Source: Achromobacter agilis (lineage in GTDB: Bacteria > Pseudomonadota > Gammaproteobacteria > Burkholderiales > Burkholderiaceae_B). From it: a DNA stretch of 64,000 nucleotides. Where the stretch lies: positions 186,001 to 250,000 of the forward strand of contig NZ_UFQB01000005.1 of assembly GCF_900496965.1 (NCBI RefSeq). Direction: 5' to 3'. This document shows, in pieces, positions 1 to 9,446 of the stretch; within the stretch, counting starts at the first letter, position 1, and the number at the start of each line of letters is the position of its first letter. The translations under genes were made by a program, and so were the position numbers. The notes under the pieces were generated by a model. The model ran no database searches and had not been told where the DNA came from. It saw nothing but the letters and a program-made list of their open reading frames with translations.

Positions 1-3000
1 CGCCATTGCCGCCGCCCCCGCCGCCGCGGCCGACTTCCACGGAACCGTTGAAGTCCGTGGTGCTGTCCTCTTCGGTCGCCTGGACTTCCAGGCCCACCTG
101 GCCGCCCTGCGACGCGCCGCCCCCGCCGCCGATGGATTGCACCAGCACGGCGCGCGCGCCGTCGCCATTCGTGGTCACGGAGCTAGCCGAATCGATGGTC
201 AGGCTGGCAAGCCCGCCATCGCCGCCCGAGTTTCCGGTGCCGCCCAGCGCCATCGAGATCGACACATTGGCATCGGTATTGGCGCTGCGGCCCGTGGCCG
301 ACCCCACGCCTCCGGCCCCGCCGCCGCCGCCCACGCTCTGCACCAGGACCCCATTGGCGGAGTCGCCTGCGGTGGAGACGTTGCTGCCCGTCATCGTCAG
401 CGTCGCGCTGCCGCCCGTGTTGCCACTGCCCCCGCTGCCGCCCAGCGACGCCTGCAGCGACCCGCCGATCGAGTCGCCCGTGCCGATGACCGTCGACGTG
501 GCGGACGCGCTGCCGCCCATGCCCCCACCCCCGCCGATGGCCTGCACGATCACGCCCTGCGCGTTCGCGCCCTGCGTCGAGACCCCGGCGCTGGTCAGCG
601 TTGCCGCCGCCGAGTTACCGGCGCCGCCCGAGCCTCCCGTGCCGCCCATGGCGAAACTGACCGCCACGCCGAACGAAACATCATCGGCAGGCACCGCAAT
701 GGTCATGGCCTGGGCCACCGACGCGCCGCCGGCGCCGCCGCCTCCGCCGATCGATTGCGCGATCACGCCATGCGCGTCGCTCCCGCTGGTCTTCACGCTG
801 GCGTTGCTCACGTTGGCCTGCGCCACCCCGCCGGCGCCGCCGTCGCCGCCCGTGCCACCCACCGCCACCGCCATGGAGAACCCCACGCTGGCGTCGTAGG
901 CCGAGGCCGCGCCGCCCGTTCCGCCGCCGCCCCCGATCGCCTGCGAAACAATGCCATAGGCATGATCGCCGCCGGTGGAGACCGAATATCCGTTCAGGTT
1001 GGCCGTCGAATTGCCGCCCGCCCCCCCGCCGCCGGCCGTGCCGCCGATCACGGCCACGCCATTGGCGCCGCCGCCATCTCCGCCGCCGCCGCCAATGGAT
1101 TGCGTCAGTATCCCCATGGCCCCGGAACCCGAGGTGCTCAGGTTGCCGTCCTGATTGACGGTCACCGTGCCGCCGGCGACCGCGCTCCCGCCCGCGCCGC
1201 CCACCGCGACGATGCCGCTGCTGGGGCCCGCCGTGCCGCCGCCCCCGCCGATGGCTTGCGCCACGATGCCGTGCGACGAGGCGCCGAACGTCGTGATGCC
1301 GGTGCGGCTGTCGATATTGACCGTGCCGCTGGCGCCGCCGTTGCCGGCATTCGCTCCGGCATCGCCGAACAGTTCGAAATTGCCGGTGGTAGTGCCGCCG
1401 ATGCCGCCCATGGACTGGCCCAGGATGCCGATCGAATTGTCTCCCTGGGTCTTGATCGTGCCGCCGGCGATATTGTTCGTTGCATCGCCGGTTGTCACCG
1501 TGACCGCGCCGCCCGCGCCGCCCACGCCGGCGTTCTCCGGCGTGAAATCGACAAGGCCGCTGCTGGTCAGCACGCCGCCGCCCCCGCCGCCGTAACTGCG
1601 CGCGACGACGCCGTGCGATTGCGTGCCATACGTCGAAACGCTGGCGGTGCCGCTCATGCCGATCTGAACGGGGCCGCCCTTGCCGCCGTCGGCCCCATTG
1701 CTGTCTTCGCGCCCCGCCCCGCCGTTGCCGCCCTGGCTGACCACGCTGACGCCGGGCAGATAATCGCCTGTGGTCGTGATCGAAGATCCGTTGTTCAGCG
1801 TGACGCTCGCCACGTAATTGGACGTGCCCCCCACGCCGGCAATCTCGCCGGTGGTGTTGGTGATGGTCTGGGGGCCGTCGCCGCCATCGCCGCCCAGCCC
1901 AACCACCACGATGCCGCCGGACAGGCTCGACAGGGTCGTCGGCGCCGGCACCGAGTAGCTGGTGACTGAGATCTGGCCGTTATTGACGGCCGCGACCGTG
2001 CCGAACCCGCCGCCCGCTCCGCCGTTGTCGCTGCCGTCGCTGGACGTGAATCCCGCATTGCCCTGGCTGGTGGCGTACAGCCCCCGCACGCCGTTGGTCA
2101 GGAGATTGCTGGTAGCGCTGCCGGGAACTTCGACCTGCACATCCACCTTTCCATTGTTCGTGATGATGGTGGTGCCGTCGGGGTTCCCGCCTCCGCCCGT
2201 GCCGCCCCAGCCGTTGGCCACGCCGCCGGCGCCGCCGATGGATTCCGCGCCGATGCCCCAGGCATAGCGGCCCGCATTGTTGGACGACACCGAGACCGAA
2301 CCGGTATTGGTGATGTTGACGATGTCGCTGTTGCCGCCATTGCCGCCCACCTGGTCGCCCGTCGCGGCGCTCATCTGGTCGGCGCCCAGCCCGCCGATGC
2401 TGGCTCCGTAGATGCCCACCCCGCCATAGGGCAGGCTCTGCAACGTGACGCTCCCGTTGTTGCTGATGGTGACCGGCGAACCGTTGCCGCCGCTGCCCCC
2501 GCTGCCGCCTCCGATGTCGTCCGGAGGGGTGCCGCCCGTGCCGCCCACCGAGGCGCCGTAAATACCGAATTGGGCGCTGCTGTCGTCCCAGATGCCGGGC
2601 GCGGTGCCTTGCGCGGCCTCGGCGGGAGTGCCGTTGGCCTCGATCGATTGGTTATTGGTGATGGTGATCGTGCCGCCCCAGCCGCCGAACGTGCCGCCGT
2701 CGTCGCCGTCCGGCGAACCGGTGCCGCCTTTCAGGCGCACCAGCAGCGCCGCCTGCTGGGGATTGGGCCCCAGGTAGCCGTTGTTGACCACGATGTAATT
2801 GCCGCCATAGCCGCCGCCGCTGGTGCCAGTGCCCGTGGCGCCGGTGTAATCGACGGTCAGGTTGCCGCTCTCGGTGGAATCGACGTTGCAGGTGGTCGTC
2901 GAAGAAGTCGAAGAGCTGGGCGTCGGGCAGGAGATGTCCGCCATCGCAGGCTGGGCCAGGATCAGCCCCACCGCTGTAGCCGACAGGGAAGAGAGCAGGC

Positions 3001-3088
3001 TGAAATGCGGCCTCGCTATTCTCGGGCTCCGTCCGAATACCGTCGTTACATTCCGGCGTATCGTCAGGCTGGTCGTCAGCTTCTTCAT
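1..3088 (-). CDS. Glycine-rich autotransporter-type adhesin, N-terminal part (cut by window edge)
   Basis: At least 1029 codons, running off the left edge. The start ATG at 3088 follows an AAAGGA ribosome site. The protein opens with an extended signal peptide of about 50 residues: basic MKKLTTS, a second basic stretch, a hydrophobic core and AMA before the mature end. The mature part consists of beta-helix-like repeats rich in Thr, Ser, Asn and Gly. Nine clear copies, roughly 70 residues apart, carry a motif like GVIVQSIGGGGGAGG, and three weaker copies lie nearer the N-terminus. This is typical of large surface passenger domains of type V secreted adhesins. The C-terminal barrel that would prove an autotransporter is outside the window, so a two-partner substrate remains possible. 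It was found by reverse translation, because it has no stop codon in the window. Confidence 0.82.
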   Translation of the reverse strand, partial: MKKLTTSLTIRRNVTTVFGRSPRIARPHFSLLSSLSATAVGLILAQPAMADISCPTPSSSTSSTTTCNVDSTESGNLTVDYTGATGTGTSGGGYGGNYIVVNNGYLGPNPQQAALLVRLKGGTGSPDGDDGGTFGGWGGTITITNNQSIEANGTPAEAAQGTAPGIWDDSSAQFGIYGASVGGTGGTPPDDIGGGSGGSGGNGSPVTISNNGSVTLQSLPYGGVGIYGASIGGLGADQMSAATGDQVGGNGGNSDIVNITNTGSVSVSSNNAGRYAWGIGAESIGGAGGVANGWGGTGGGGNPDGTTIITNNGKVDVQVEVPGSATSNLLTNGVRGLYATSQGNAGFTSSDGSDNGGAGGGFGTVAAVNNGQISVTSYSVPAPTTLSSLSGGIVVVGLGGDGGDGPQTITNTTGEIAGVGGTSNYVASVTLNNGSSITTTGDYLPGVSVVSQGGNGGAGREDSNGADGGKGGPVQIGMSGTASVSTYGTQSHGVVARSYGGGGGGVLTSSGLVDFTPENAGVGGAGGAVTVTTGDATNNIAGGTIKTQGDNSIGILGQSMGGIGGTTTGNFELFGDAGANAGNGGASGTVNIDSRTGITTFGASSHGIVAQAIGGGGGTAGPSSGIVAVGGAGGSAVAGGTVTVNQDGNLSTSGSGAMGILTQSIGGGGGDGGGANGVAVIGGTAGGGGAGGNSTANLNGYSVSTGGDHAYGIVSQAIGGGGGTGGAASAYDASVGFSMAVAVGGTGGDGGAGGVAQANVSNASVKTSGSDAHGVIAQSIGGGGGAGGASVAQAMTIAVPADDVSFGVAVSFAMGGTGGSGGAGNSAAATLTSAGVSTQGANAQGVIVQAIGGGGGMGGSASATSTVIGTGDSIGGSLQASLGGSGGSGNTGGSATLTMTGSNVSTAGDSANGVLVQSVGGGGGAGGVGSATGRSANTDANVSISMALGGTGNSGGDGGLASLTIDSASSVTTNGDGARAVLVQSIGGGGGASQGGQVGLEVQATEEDSTTDFNGSVEVGRGGGGGGNG

Positions 3089-3306
3089 CGCTAATCCTTT
3101 GCGGACAGCTCCGGCCGTCACTCAGCGGAAGCTGTTTCGATTTAAATCGAAGAAGTTTCGATTTTTATCACCGCCCCAAGACAGATCTCAGCGTTTTTCG
3201 ACGAAACGTGGATTCGGCTCGACAAAACGGCGCGCTGCTATCTGCAACGCGGCATTCGAGCCTAATTTGATAGTATTTGTTTCATTTGAGCGGTGGGTAT
3301 ACGTAA

Positions 3307-3564
3307 GCGATTGCACCAGCCCGCAAGGCCGGCGCGTCACATCCCGCTTCGTCACGCGTCGCATCGCTGGCTGGCGAGATCACGCTCGCCGAACCGCTGG
3401 CCAACGGCGCCCTGGTGGCGGTCGCACTGCAACAACAGGTGTTTGCCGAACGCACGCTGCAGATGCAGACCGCCAGCCACGTCACGCTACCCGACACCAC
3501 CGAGAGATTCGTGCGGCACATGATCCAGGCGCTGGCCGCCGAATCCGGCGGCCCCCGCGCCTGA
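3307..3564 (+). pseudogene. LysR-type regulator, 3' remnant
   Basis: About 85 codons, open from just after an in-frame TAA (3304-3306) to TGA at 3562. The reading LAEPLANGALVAVAL, then ERTLQMQT, then RFVRHMIQAL matches the pattern at the extreme C-terminus of LysR effector domains. There is no start codon or upstream DNA-binding domain; the DNA before it is AT-rich non-coding sequence ahead of the adhesin gene. The base composition is coding-like. I read it as the tail of a deleted regulator. The family call rests on pattern recognition only. Confidence 0.45.
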
Positions 3565-3575
3565 CCCGCGTATCG

Positions 3576-6059
3576 CTACGCGCGCGGCGCGTCGGGATCC
3601 TCGCGCGCCTCCAGTTCGTTGCCCAGCACCTCGGCGGAGTCCTCGCTGGGCGCTTGCGGTTCCAGGCGTCGCCGCGTATGCCCCGCCGCGCGGGCGTCCT
3701 CGCCCTCGTCGGGACGTTCGGCCTGCAAGGTCACATTGGCCGCGGGCGCAAACCCGCGCTTGTCCTGCCCGAAATACACCACGGTGTGCGGGTACGGCAG
3801 TTCGATGCCGGCGGCGTCGAAATGCTTCTTCAACAGCCGGTTGTAGCCGCGCTGCACGGCCCACTGCATGCCGGGCGTGGTCTTGATCAGGATCCGGATG
3901 GTCACGCCCTTTTCGTTGACCGCCGTGACGCCTGCGACCGTCATCTCTTCAAGGATCTCGGGCCCCAGCACCGTGTCGGTCATCAGCTCTGCGAAGGCCG
4001 CGCGCAGGTGCACGATCGCGTCGTCTACGCTTTCGCGGTGGGCGATGGTGTATTCGCCCAGGTGGTACGAGAAATCGCGCATGTGGTTGGCCACCACGTC
4101 CACCGAAGAGAAGGGCACCAGGTGGTAGCCGCCGTCCAGCGTGCGGATGCCCACGGAGCGTATCGTCATCTTCTCGACCGTGCCGAACACGCCCGCCACC
4201 TGCACCACGTCGTTCTCGTTCATGCCGTTCTCGAGCTGGATGAAGATGCCCGTGATGATGTCCTGCACCAGCTTCTGCGCGCCGAAGCCGATGGCCAGGC
4301 CCACCACGCCGGCACCGGCGATCAGCGGGCCCACGTCGATGCCGATCTGCGACAGCAGCACCATCAGCGTCATCGTCACGATGACGATCAGCGCGGCGTT
4401 GCGAAACAGCGCCAGCAGGGTGCGCTCGCGCGCGCTGGGCATGCCCCGCCCTTCGCTCTGGCTGAGACGGTGTTCGATCACGCTGGCGACCACGGTCCAA
4501 GCCAATGCCGCGATCAGCAGCACGATGGCGATGTTCAGCACCATCTTGATGGCCGCGCCGCCGGCATCCGACGCCAGCCAGCTCGACAGGTCGAAGGCGT
4601 GCCAGGCGTCAAGAACCAGCAGCACCAGGACGATGCGGATGATCAGGCCGATCAGCTTCAACATGGCCGGCACGTAGGCGTTGACGCGGGCCTCCAGCAG
4701 CGGCAGGCGCTGGCGCAGGTCCGCCGGCAATTTGATCGGCTTGGCCAGCACGGCGTTCAGCAGTAGGATCAGCAGGCTGCCCACGCCGATGACCAGGAGC
4801 GTCTGCGCGGTGGCGCGGGCCATGAATGGCAGCGCGTTGGTCGGGTCTATCTGGCTGACGACCAACAGAATCGTGAAATAGCCGATGCCCAGCACATGCC
4901 ACACTCGCGACAGGATGTGCAGGCGCGATCCCATGAACGTGGTGGCGCTGGCGGCGCGGCGGTCCAGGCGTTCGCGCACCGTCTGGCGGTTGCGCCAGAT
5001 GACCCGCACGGCATATGCGTAGACTGCCAGCATTATGATCAGGTTGGCCAGCCTGCCCAGGGCGGGCGACAGCGAGGCCGACACCACGGGATCGACCAAG
5101 AGCGTGCCGTAGCCGGCCGCCACGACGATGCGCAGCAGCCAGGCATTCCAGTACTTGGCATGCTCGTCGGCCATGGGCAGCAGGCGCAGGTGCGGATGCT
5201 TCACGGCGAATACCGTGCGGACCGCCACCTTGACGATCTCCACCGACACGAAAGCCTTCAGGAACACGGCCGCCAGCGTATCCAGCGTCCCGCGCCCGGG
5301 CGTGCTCCACAGGGCCGCTGCTCCGCCTGCCATGGCGGCAAGCACCACCACGCCCACGTCGATGGCCAGCGCGCCCACGATGGCCCCCGCGCGCCGGTAC
5401 AGCACGCGCATGGAGGCCGGCGCGCCGCGCTTCGGCGGCGTTTCGGACGCGCGGCCCTGCTCGGCCACCCAGCGGTCGATGCGGGTGTAGACGTACATGG
5501 CGATCATCCGCAGCAAGATGAACGCAATGATCGTGACCGCGGCGGCCAGCACCAACGGCAGCAGGGCATGGCCCGCGGCGCCGCTGTCCATGCGCAGGCT
5601 GCGCCCCGAAGCCAGTGCGCGCATGTCTTCCACGCCCTGGCCCATATCGGTGGCCAAGCCGGTCAGAAATCGCTGCACATCATCGGCCATGCGTTCCCGC
5701 AGCCCGGGCGCTGCCGGCTGCGCGGGCGGCGCAGCCGCGCCCGCGGTGCGGGACGAAGCCGGCTTCGTCCCGGACGCCTGCCCCCGCAACTCATCCACCA
5801 GCGCCTTGCGCGCCTCGGGATTCTCCAGCAGGTCGGCCAGCGCGGCCGGCGTCAGCCCGGAGGCCGGCGCGGCCGTTTCCTGCGGCAGCAACGGCATCGC
5901 AGCCTCTGCCTTGGCCTGCCAGCCAAGCGATACGCAACACAGCATCACTGCCAGCAGCAGGGCCGCCAGCCACGGTCTTTCCCGTCGGCGCCGCCAGAAA
6001 CTGGCGGCATGCGTGCAGGGCAGGAAAGAAATCGATGCTGTCGTCGCGGATCTAACCAC
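3576..6059 (-). CDS. ybiO: MscS-family mechanosensitive channel, YbiO-like
   Basis: 827-aa inner-membrane channel that would release solutes on hypo-osmotic shock. The start is GTG at 6059 behind a GGAG site. The order of parts matches E. coli YbiO: a signal-like hydrophobic N-terminus, a periplasmic stretch containing LADLLENPEARKALVDELR, about ten membrane helices, then the MscS core. The pore helix and beta domain are clear in GAGVVGLAIGFGAQKLVQDIITG and in FIQLENGMNENDVVQV, followed by RSVGIRTLDGG. A charged cytosolic tail of about 50 residues ends the protein. It is somewhat longer than E. coli YbiO (about 740 aa), mainly at the two ends. It is a single-gene unit. Confidence 0.88.
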   Translation of the reverse strand: MVRSATTASISFLPCTHAASFWRRRRERPWLAALLLAVMLCCVSLGWQAKAEAAMPLLPQETAAPASGLTPAALADLLENPEARKALVDELRGQASGTKPASSRTAGAAAPPAQPAAPGLRERMADDVQRFLTGLATDMGQGVEDMRALASGRSLRMDSGAAGHALLPLVLAAAVTIIAFILLRMIAMYVYTRIDRWVAEQGRASETPPKRGAPASMRVLYRRAGAIVGALAIDVGVVVLAAMAGGAAALWSTPGRGTLDTLAAVFLKAFVSVEIVKVAVRTVFAVKHPHLRLLPMADEHAKYWNAWLLRIVVAAGYGTLLVDPVVSASLSPALGRLANLIIMLAVYAYAVRVIWRNRQTVRERLDRRAASATTFMGSRLHILSRVWHVLGIGYFTILLVVSQIDPTNALPFMARATAQTLLVIGVGSLLILLLNAVLAKPIKLPADLRQRLPLLEARVNAYVPAMLKLIGLIIRIVLVLLVLDAWHAFDLSSWLASDAGGAAIKMVLNIAIVLLIAALAWTVVASVIEHRLSQSEGRGMPSARERTLLALFRNAALIVIVTMTLMVLLSQIGIDVGPLIAGAGVVGLAIGFGAQKLVQDIITGIFIQLENGMNENDVVQVAGVFGTVEKMTIRSVGIRTLDGGYHLVPFSSVDVVANHMRDFSYHLGEYTIAHRESVDDAIVHLRAAFAELMTDTVLGPEILEEMTVAGVTAVNEKGVTIRILIKTTPGMQWAVQRGYNRLLKKHFDAAGIELPYPHTVVYFGQDKRGFAPAANVTLQAERPDEGEDARAAGHTRRRLEPQAPSEDSAEVLGNELEAREDPDAPRA

Positions 6060-6178
6060 TAAAGAGTCTCCTATACGATCAAGGCCCAGGGAGCGGCGCG
6101 CGGCCGCGGTCGCGCGGCCGCCACAGGTCCGATGATAAAGGCCACCCGGCCGCGACTCCGATTTCGAAGCGAAAAAAT

Positions 6179-6190
6179 GGTGTCAGACTG
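6179..6190. repeat. Degenerate GGTGTC-N-GACACC palindrome
   Basis: GGTGTCAGACTG overlaps the stop of the small channel gene. It keeps the left half-site and the centre of the palindrome that is clustered at 38.5 and 41.3 kb, but the right end is eroded (TG for ACC). It is an isolated copy. Confidence 0.4.
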
Positions 6191-6623
6191 AACCCGCGCG
6201 TGTCGAGTTTCTCGACCGGCCGTTCTGGATCGCTGCGAAGAAGAAGGCCGTGGTAAGACCGAACAGAACAAGTCCGTTCACCGCTTCGATGGCTCCGATG
6301 AGCCGCCAGTGAGGCGGCAGGAATGCCGGCGCGTGCCCATAGCTGGTTATCGCCTCCAATGAATAGAGGATCGCCTCGGCCAGGTTGGGCACGGCGCCGA
6401 TATGCACATACAGGAATGCCCACGCCAGCGCTTCCAGGGCATGGACGACCGCGGCGAACAACGCAAAGATCGCGACGGAAACGCCAAACAGGATCTTGCT
6501 TTGGGCCAGATGGGCTGGCGCGGATGCCAGCAACCTGCCCATGGCCAGAAATGCCGTCACGTGCACGACGATCGTCGCGACGAACAGGGGCAGGCCCAAC
6601 AACCAGTCGTCTTCCCAACTCAT
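6183..6623 (-). CDS. Small ion-channel-like membrane protein
   Basis: 146 aa with three hydrophobic segments and a pore-like re-entrant region. ATG at 6623 is preferred to the upstream GTG because a perfect AGGAGG lies nine bases before it; the extra upstream residues (GDRPVRARRRR) look non-coding. The segment AILYSLEAITSYGHAP followed by a long hydrophobic helix (IEAVNGLVLFGLTTAFFFAAI) resembles the pore loop and inner helix of two-TM potassium channels. The filter reads TSYGH and not the canonical TVGYG. The family assignment (Ion_trans_2-like) is known for proteins of this shape; potassium selectivity is not supported. Confidence 0.6.
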   Translation of the reverse strand: MSWEDDWLLGLPLFVATIVVHVTAFLAMGRLLASAPAHLAQSKILFGVSVAIFALFAAVVHALEALAWAFLYVHIGAVPNLAEAILYSLEAITSYGHAPAFLPPHWRLIGAIEAVNGLVLFGLTTAFFFAAIQNGRSRNSTRAGSV

Positions 6624-6983
6624 GCGACGCCTCCTGGCCCGGACGGGCCGATCACCCGGCTCGATTCGCAAGGTATCCCTTCAAACGAACAGGAGATTGT
6701 AGAGGCAGTTTATGCGAGTGGCTGTTCACCTTTTGGGCTAAACCGCACTCTTCGCCGCTATGCCGTGGACGATTTCCGTGGCGCAGCCCGGTCCGTCGGC
6801 GTTGTGCAAAGCAACAAAAAAGCCCGGCCCAAATCCCGATTCTTTTCGTTGTTGTAAAACGGCAGCACGGACCATCGGCTGGTCCCGGCGCCTGTAATAT
6901 CGATCCACCAAGAAGAAAACGGCGTCTGCAAGGCAGGGAAACGCCGGAAGATTCACGCCACTACAGGGGAAGGGTAGTCATAA
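6624..6983. other. Intergenic region between channel gene and AraC gene
   Basis: A 360-base gap that should hold the divergent promoters of the small channel gene and the AraC gene. No open frame in it has a plausible start and composition. The AT-richest part is around 6815-6860. I see no clear hairpin or operator. Confidence 0.5.
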
Positions 6984-8117
6984 GTGAATCAAGCCACCAC
7001 TCATTTGACGCCACCGCCCGCCCGGCCGGACCTACACTTCGGAACGCGCGCGCCACCGGTCATTTCAGTCACGACCCTGGCCGGCATATCCGGACTGATA
7101 CGAAATACCTTTGGCGACAAGATCCTGAGGCAAGCCAAGCAAGCCGTGATGCTCGACTTCGAGCTGATCGAAAACCGTGAGTGCTTCGTCCCGCAGGCCC
7201 TCATGACCGATTTCCTCTGGGAGATCGAACGACGCTCCGGCGGCGTGAACCTCGGCCTGTTTTCCGCTCCGCACCTGTCGCTGACGACGTACGGGCGCTG
7301 GGGCGAATATGTCCTGGCCGCCGACAGCCTGGGCGAGGCCCTGGCCCGCGCGGCCTCCTCCTTGACGTATCACAGCACCGGCGACCGGATGAGAGTCTCC
7401 GTCGAGGGAGGCATCGCCCGCGCCAGCTATTTCACTGCCACGCGAGGGCGCCCCGGCTACGTACACATTGCAAGTGGCACCGCCATCGTGTTGCTCAGCA
7501 TTCTGCGCACCTACCTGGGGCCGGACTTTCTGCCGGATTGGATCGAACTGGACATCCCGCGTCCGGCGGCTGTGGCCCCGTTCGAAGACGTATACCAATG
7601 CCCGGTGGTGTTCGACACCAATGCCGTATCCGCGTGCATCGACGCCCGCCTGCTTGAGCGCCGCGCCCACGGCCGCCTCCAGCCGCGCTTGGTAACGGTC
7701 GAAGACGTGGCGCGCGCGATTTTCGAACCCACCGGCCTGGGAAATTTCATGGGAGTCGTCGTGGCGCACATCCACGCGCAGGTTCAAGCCGGCTCCGTAT
7801 CCATCGACAGCACGGCACGCGCGCTCGACACCAGCGTGCGCACGCTGCAACGGATTCTGCGGCGCGACAGCGGATCCGACTTCCGAGAGCTGGTGAACGT
7901 CGTCCGCATGCGGCGGGCCAAGGAGTTGCTTGCGGGCACCAGCGCATCGATCACGGAGATCGCGATGGAATTCGGATATTCCAGCCCGGCGAATTTCGCC
8001 CGCGCCTTTCGCAACGCCGCCGGGCTGGCGCCGCATGAATACCGGCTGAGCCTGGGTCTGGAGCGCGGAAGGCCAACGGAAGCTGTTCCGCAGGATACCC
8101 CGGGGGCTCGACTGTAA
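6984..8117 (+). CDS. AraC-family transcriptional regulator
   Basis: 377 aa, GTG start after GGGGAAGGG. Residues about 25-215 form the arabinose-binding/dimerisation-like sensor domain found in OruR/ArgR-type AraC proteins (FLWEIERRSGGVNLGL, then TYGRWGEYVLAADSLGEAL). Residues about 255-355 form the double helix-turn-helix: DTSVRTLQRILRRDSG, then ITEIAMEFGYSSPANFARAF. It is transcribed towards a flavoprotein gene on the opposite strand and has no obvious target operon. The effector is unknown. Confidence 0.85.
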   Translation: MNQATTHLTPPPARPDLHFGTRAPPVISVTTLAGISGLIRNTFGDKILRQAKQAVMLDFELIENRECFVPQALMTDFLWEIERRSGGVNLGLFSAPHLSLTTYGRWGEYVLAADSLGEALARAASSLTYHSTGDRMRVSVEGGIARASYFTATRGRPGYVHIASGTAIVLLSILRTYLGPDFLPDWIELDIPRPAAVAPFEDVYQCPVVFDTNAVSACIDARLLERRAHGRLQPRLVTVEDVARAIFEPTGLGNFMGVVVAHIHAQVQAGSVSIDSTARALDTSVRTLQRILRRDSGSDFRELVNVVRMRRAKELLAGTSASITEIAMEFGYSSPANFARAFRNAAGLAPHEYRLSLGLERGRPTEAVPQDTPGARL

Positions 8118-8146
8118 CGCCCTGGACTACGCTTTCAACGCCATAC

Positions 8147-9229
8147 TCACTTCGGCCTGGGATCCTCAATCCCCCGGTCCGGCACCGTCAGTTCTCCCCG
8201 CCGCAGCCGCGGCAGGCAATTGACCATGGCGCGCGCCACATTGCGCACTTCCTGCTGCACCGCCTGGTCCCTTTCCAGTTCGTCATGGCTGGTGGCATAG
8301 GGACGGTAATAGCCGATATAGCGCTCCAGCCGCGAGGCCGCGCCGGCGTCGATCAGCCCCATCCAATCGAGCCAGTCGCTCAGAGCGCGCCGCTGCCCTT
8401 CGATGCCGGCCACGTCGCCGTGCACCACCAGCCCGTAGGCACGGCCGGCCAAATGCTTGGGGTACGGCCAACCCGCCAGTTCGACCTGCTTGGCCTTAAG
8501 CGGATCCTTGCCGCCGGTGAGCGTCGGGTCGGGATTGCCGCCATCGGCGCACACCAGTCGGTCGATCATCAGCTTCAAGGGGCTGGGCGACTGGTACCAA
8601 TACGTGGGCGCGACCAGGATCACGCCGTGGGCCGCCACCCATTTCTCGTAGATTTCCGCCATGGCGTCGTTGTCCTGGCCCAGCGAATGATTCGGGTAGC
8701 AACTGCAAGGCCAATGGCATAGCGGCATCGCGGTCGAGACGCAGCCCTTGCAGGGGTGGATCTGGCACTGGTATTCGTACACCAGGCGGCTGAGGTCCAG
8801 CATGTCTGCATGCAGGCGCGCCGCCCGCAATTCCTCCATCACGATGCGCGCCAGCCGCCAGCTCTTGGAGACCTCGCCCGGACAGGTGCCGTCGTTGCGC
8901 GCGGCGCCGACGATCACCAGCACACGCGACGGCGTGTCCGCATCCTGCTGCACTTGCGCGGCGCGCGCCAGTCGGTCGCGCGTCTCCTTCCATTCGACCG
9001 ACAGGTCGAAATCGGGATCGGAGAATTCGGGGCCCGCCTTCACGGTAACGGGCGACTTGCGGCCCTGTTCGTAGGCGTCCCAGGCGATCGCCTCCAGGCG
9101 CTCCAGCGCCTCCCGCTCGGCCTGGAAGGCCGGATCGTAGAAGCGCCGCATGAAGCGCTCGCGGAAAGCCTCGCGCGCGAGCGGGCCCGGGTATTGGCCC
9201 TTGCGCACGGTTGGGGTCGGCTTGCTCAT
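8147..9229 (-). CDS. Flavodoxin-fold NAD(P)H-dependent oxidoreductase with cysteine-rich motif
   Basis: 360 aa. I use ATG at 9229 ([12 protein letters not shown]), because the 52 codons upstream in the same frame look like intergenic DNA and overlap the promoter of the divergent hydrolase; no strong ribosome site is visible at either start. Residues about 100-300 are a flavodoxin-like FMN reductase domain ([33 protein letters not shown]). Inserted after strand 2 is a cysteine cluster, C155-x4-C160-x2-C163-x7-C171-x3-C175-x-C177. It recalls the compact cysteine motif that binds [4Fe-4S] in iron-sulfur flavoproteins. The electron donor and substrate are unknown. Confidence 0.72.
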   Translation of the reverse strand: MSKPTPTVRKGQYPGPLAREAFRERFMRRFYDPAFQAEREALERLEAIAWDAYEQGRKSPVTVKAGPEFSDPDFDLSVEWKETRDRLARAAQVQQDADTPSRVLVIVGAARNDGTCPGEVSKSWRLARIVMEELRAARLHADMLDLSRLVYEYQCQIHPCKGCVSTAMPLCHWPCSCYPNHSLGQDNDAMAEIYEKWVAAHGVILVAPTYWYQSPSPLKLMIDRLVCADGGNPDPTLTGGKDPLKAKQVELAGWPYPKHLAGRAYGLVVHGDVAGIEGQRRALSDWLDWMGLIDAGAASRLERYIGYYRPYATSHDELERDQAVQQEVRNVARAMVNCLPRLRRGELTVPDRGIEDPRPK

Positions 9230-9446
9230 GTGCGCGCGGCGAAACAAGCGTTCGAGTACGGCATGTCGGTCCTCCCGGTACAGGCAGGTCCCACGAGCAG
9301 CAAGCGGCGTGCCCGGCCCTTCCCCGCCGTTATTGGTGCGCGCAGCACAACAGAGTGCTTCCGGCGCCGGGCCTACCGCGCGCAAGTCGCCGGACCTACG
9401 ATGCCTTCACCATCAGCGCAGTCCTCTTCCCAACCGGAGCACACTC

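Noticed and set aside
6-2267. Long proline- and alanine-rich plus-strand frames
   Set aside because: They are the complement of the GGC-rich adhesin repeats on the minus strand and show no family features or ribosome sites.
2862-4766. 634-codon plus-strand frame
   Set aside because: It crosses the adhesin start, the intergenic region and the YbiO gene in antisense, and its composition (His, Gln, Arg) is that of a shadow frame.
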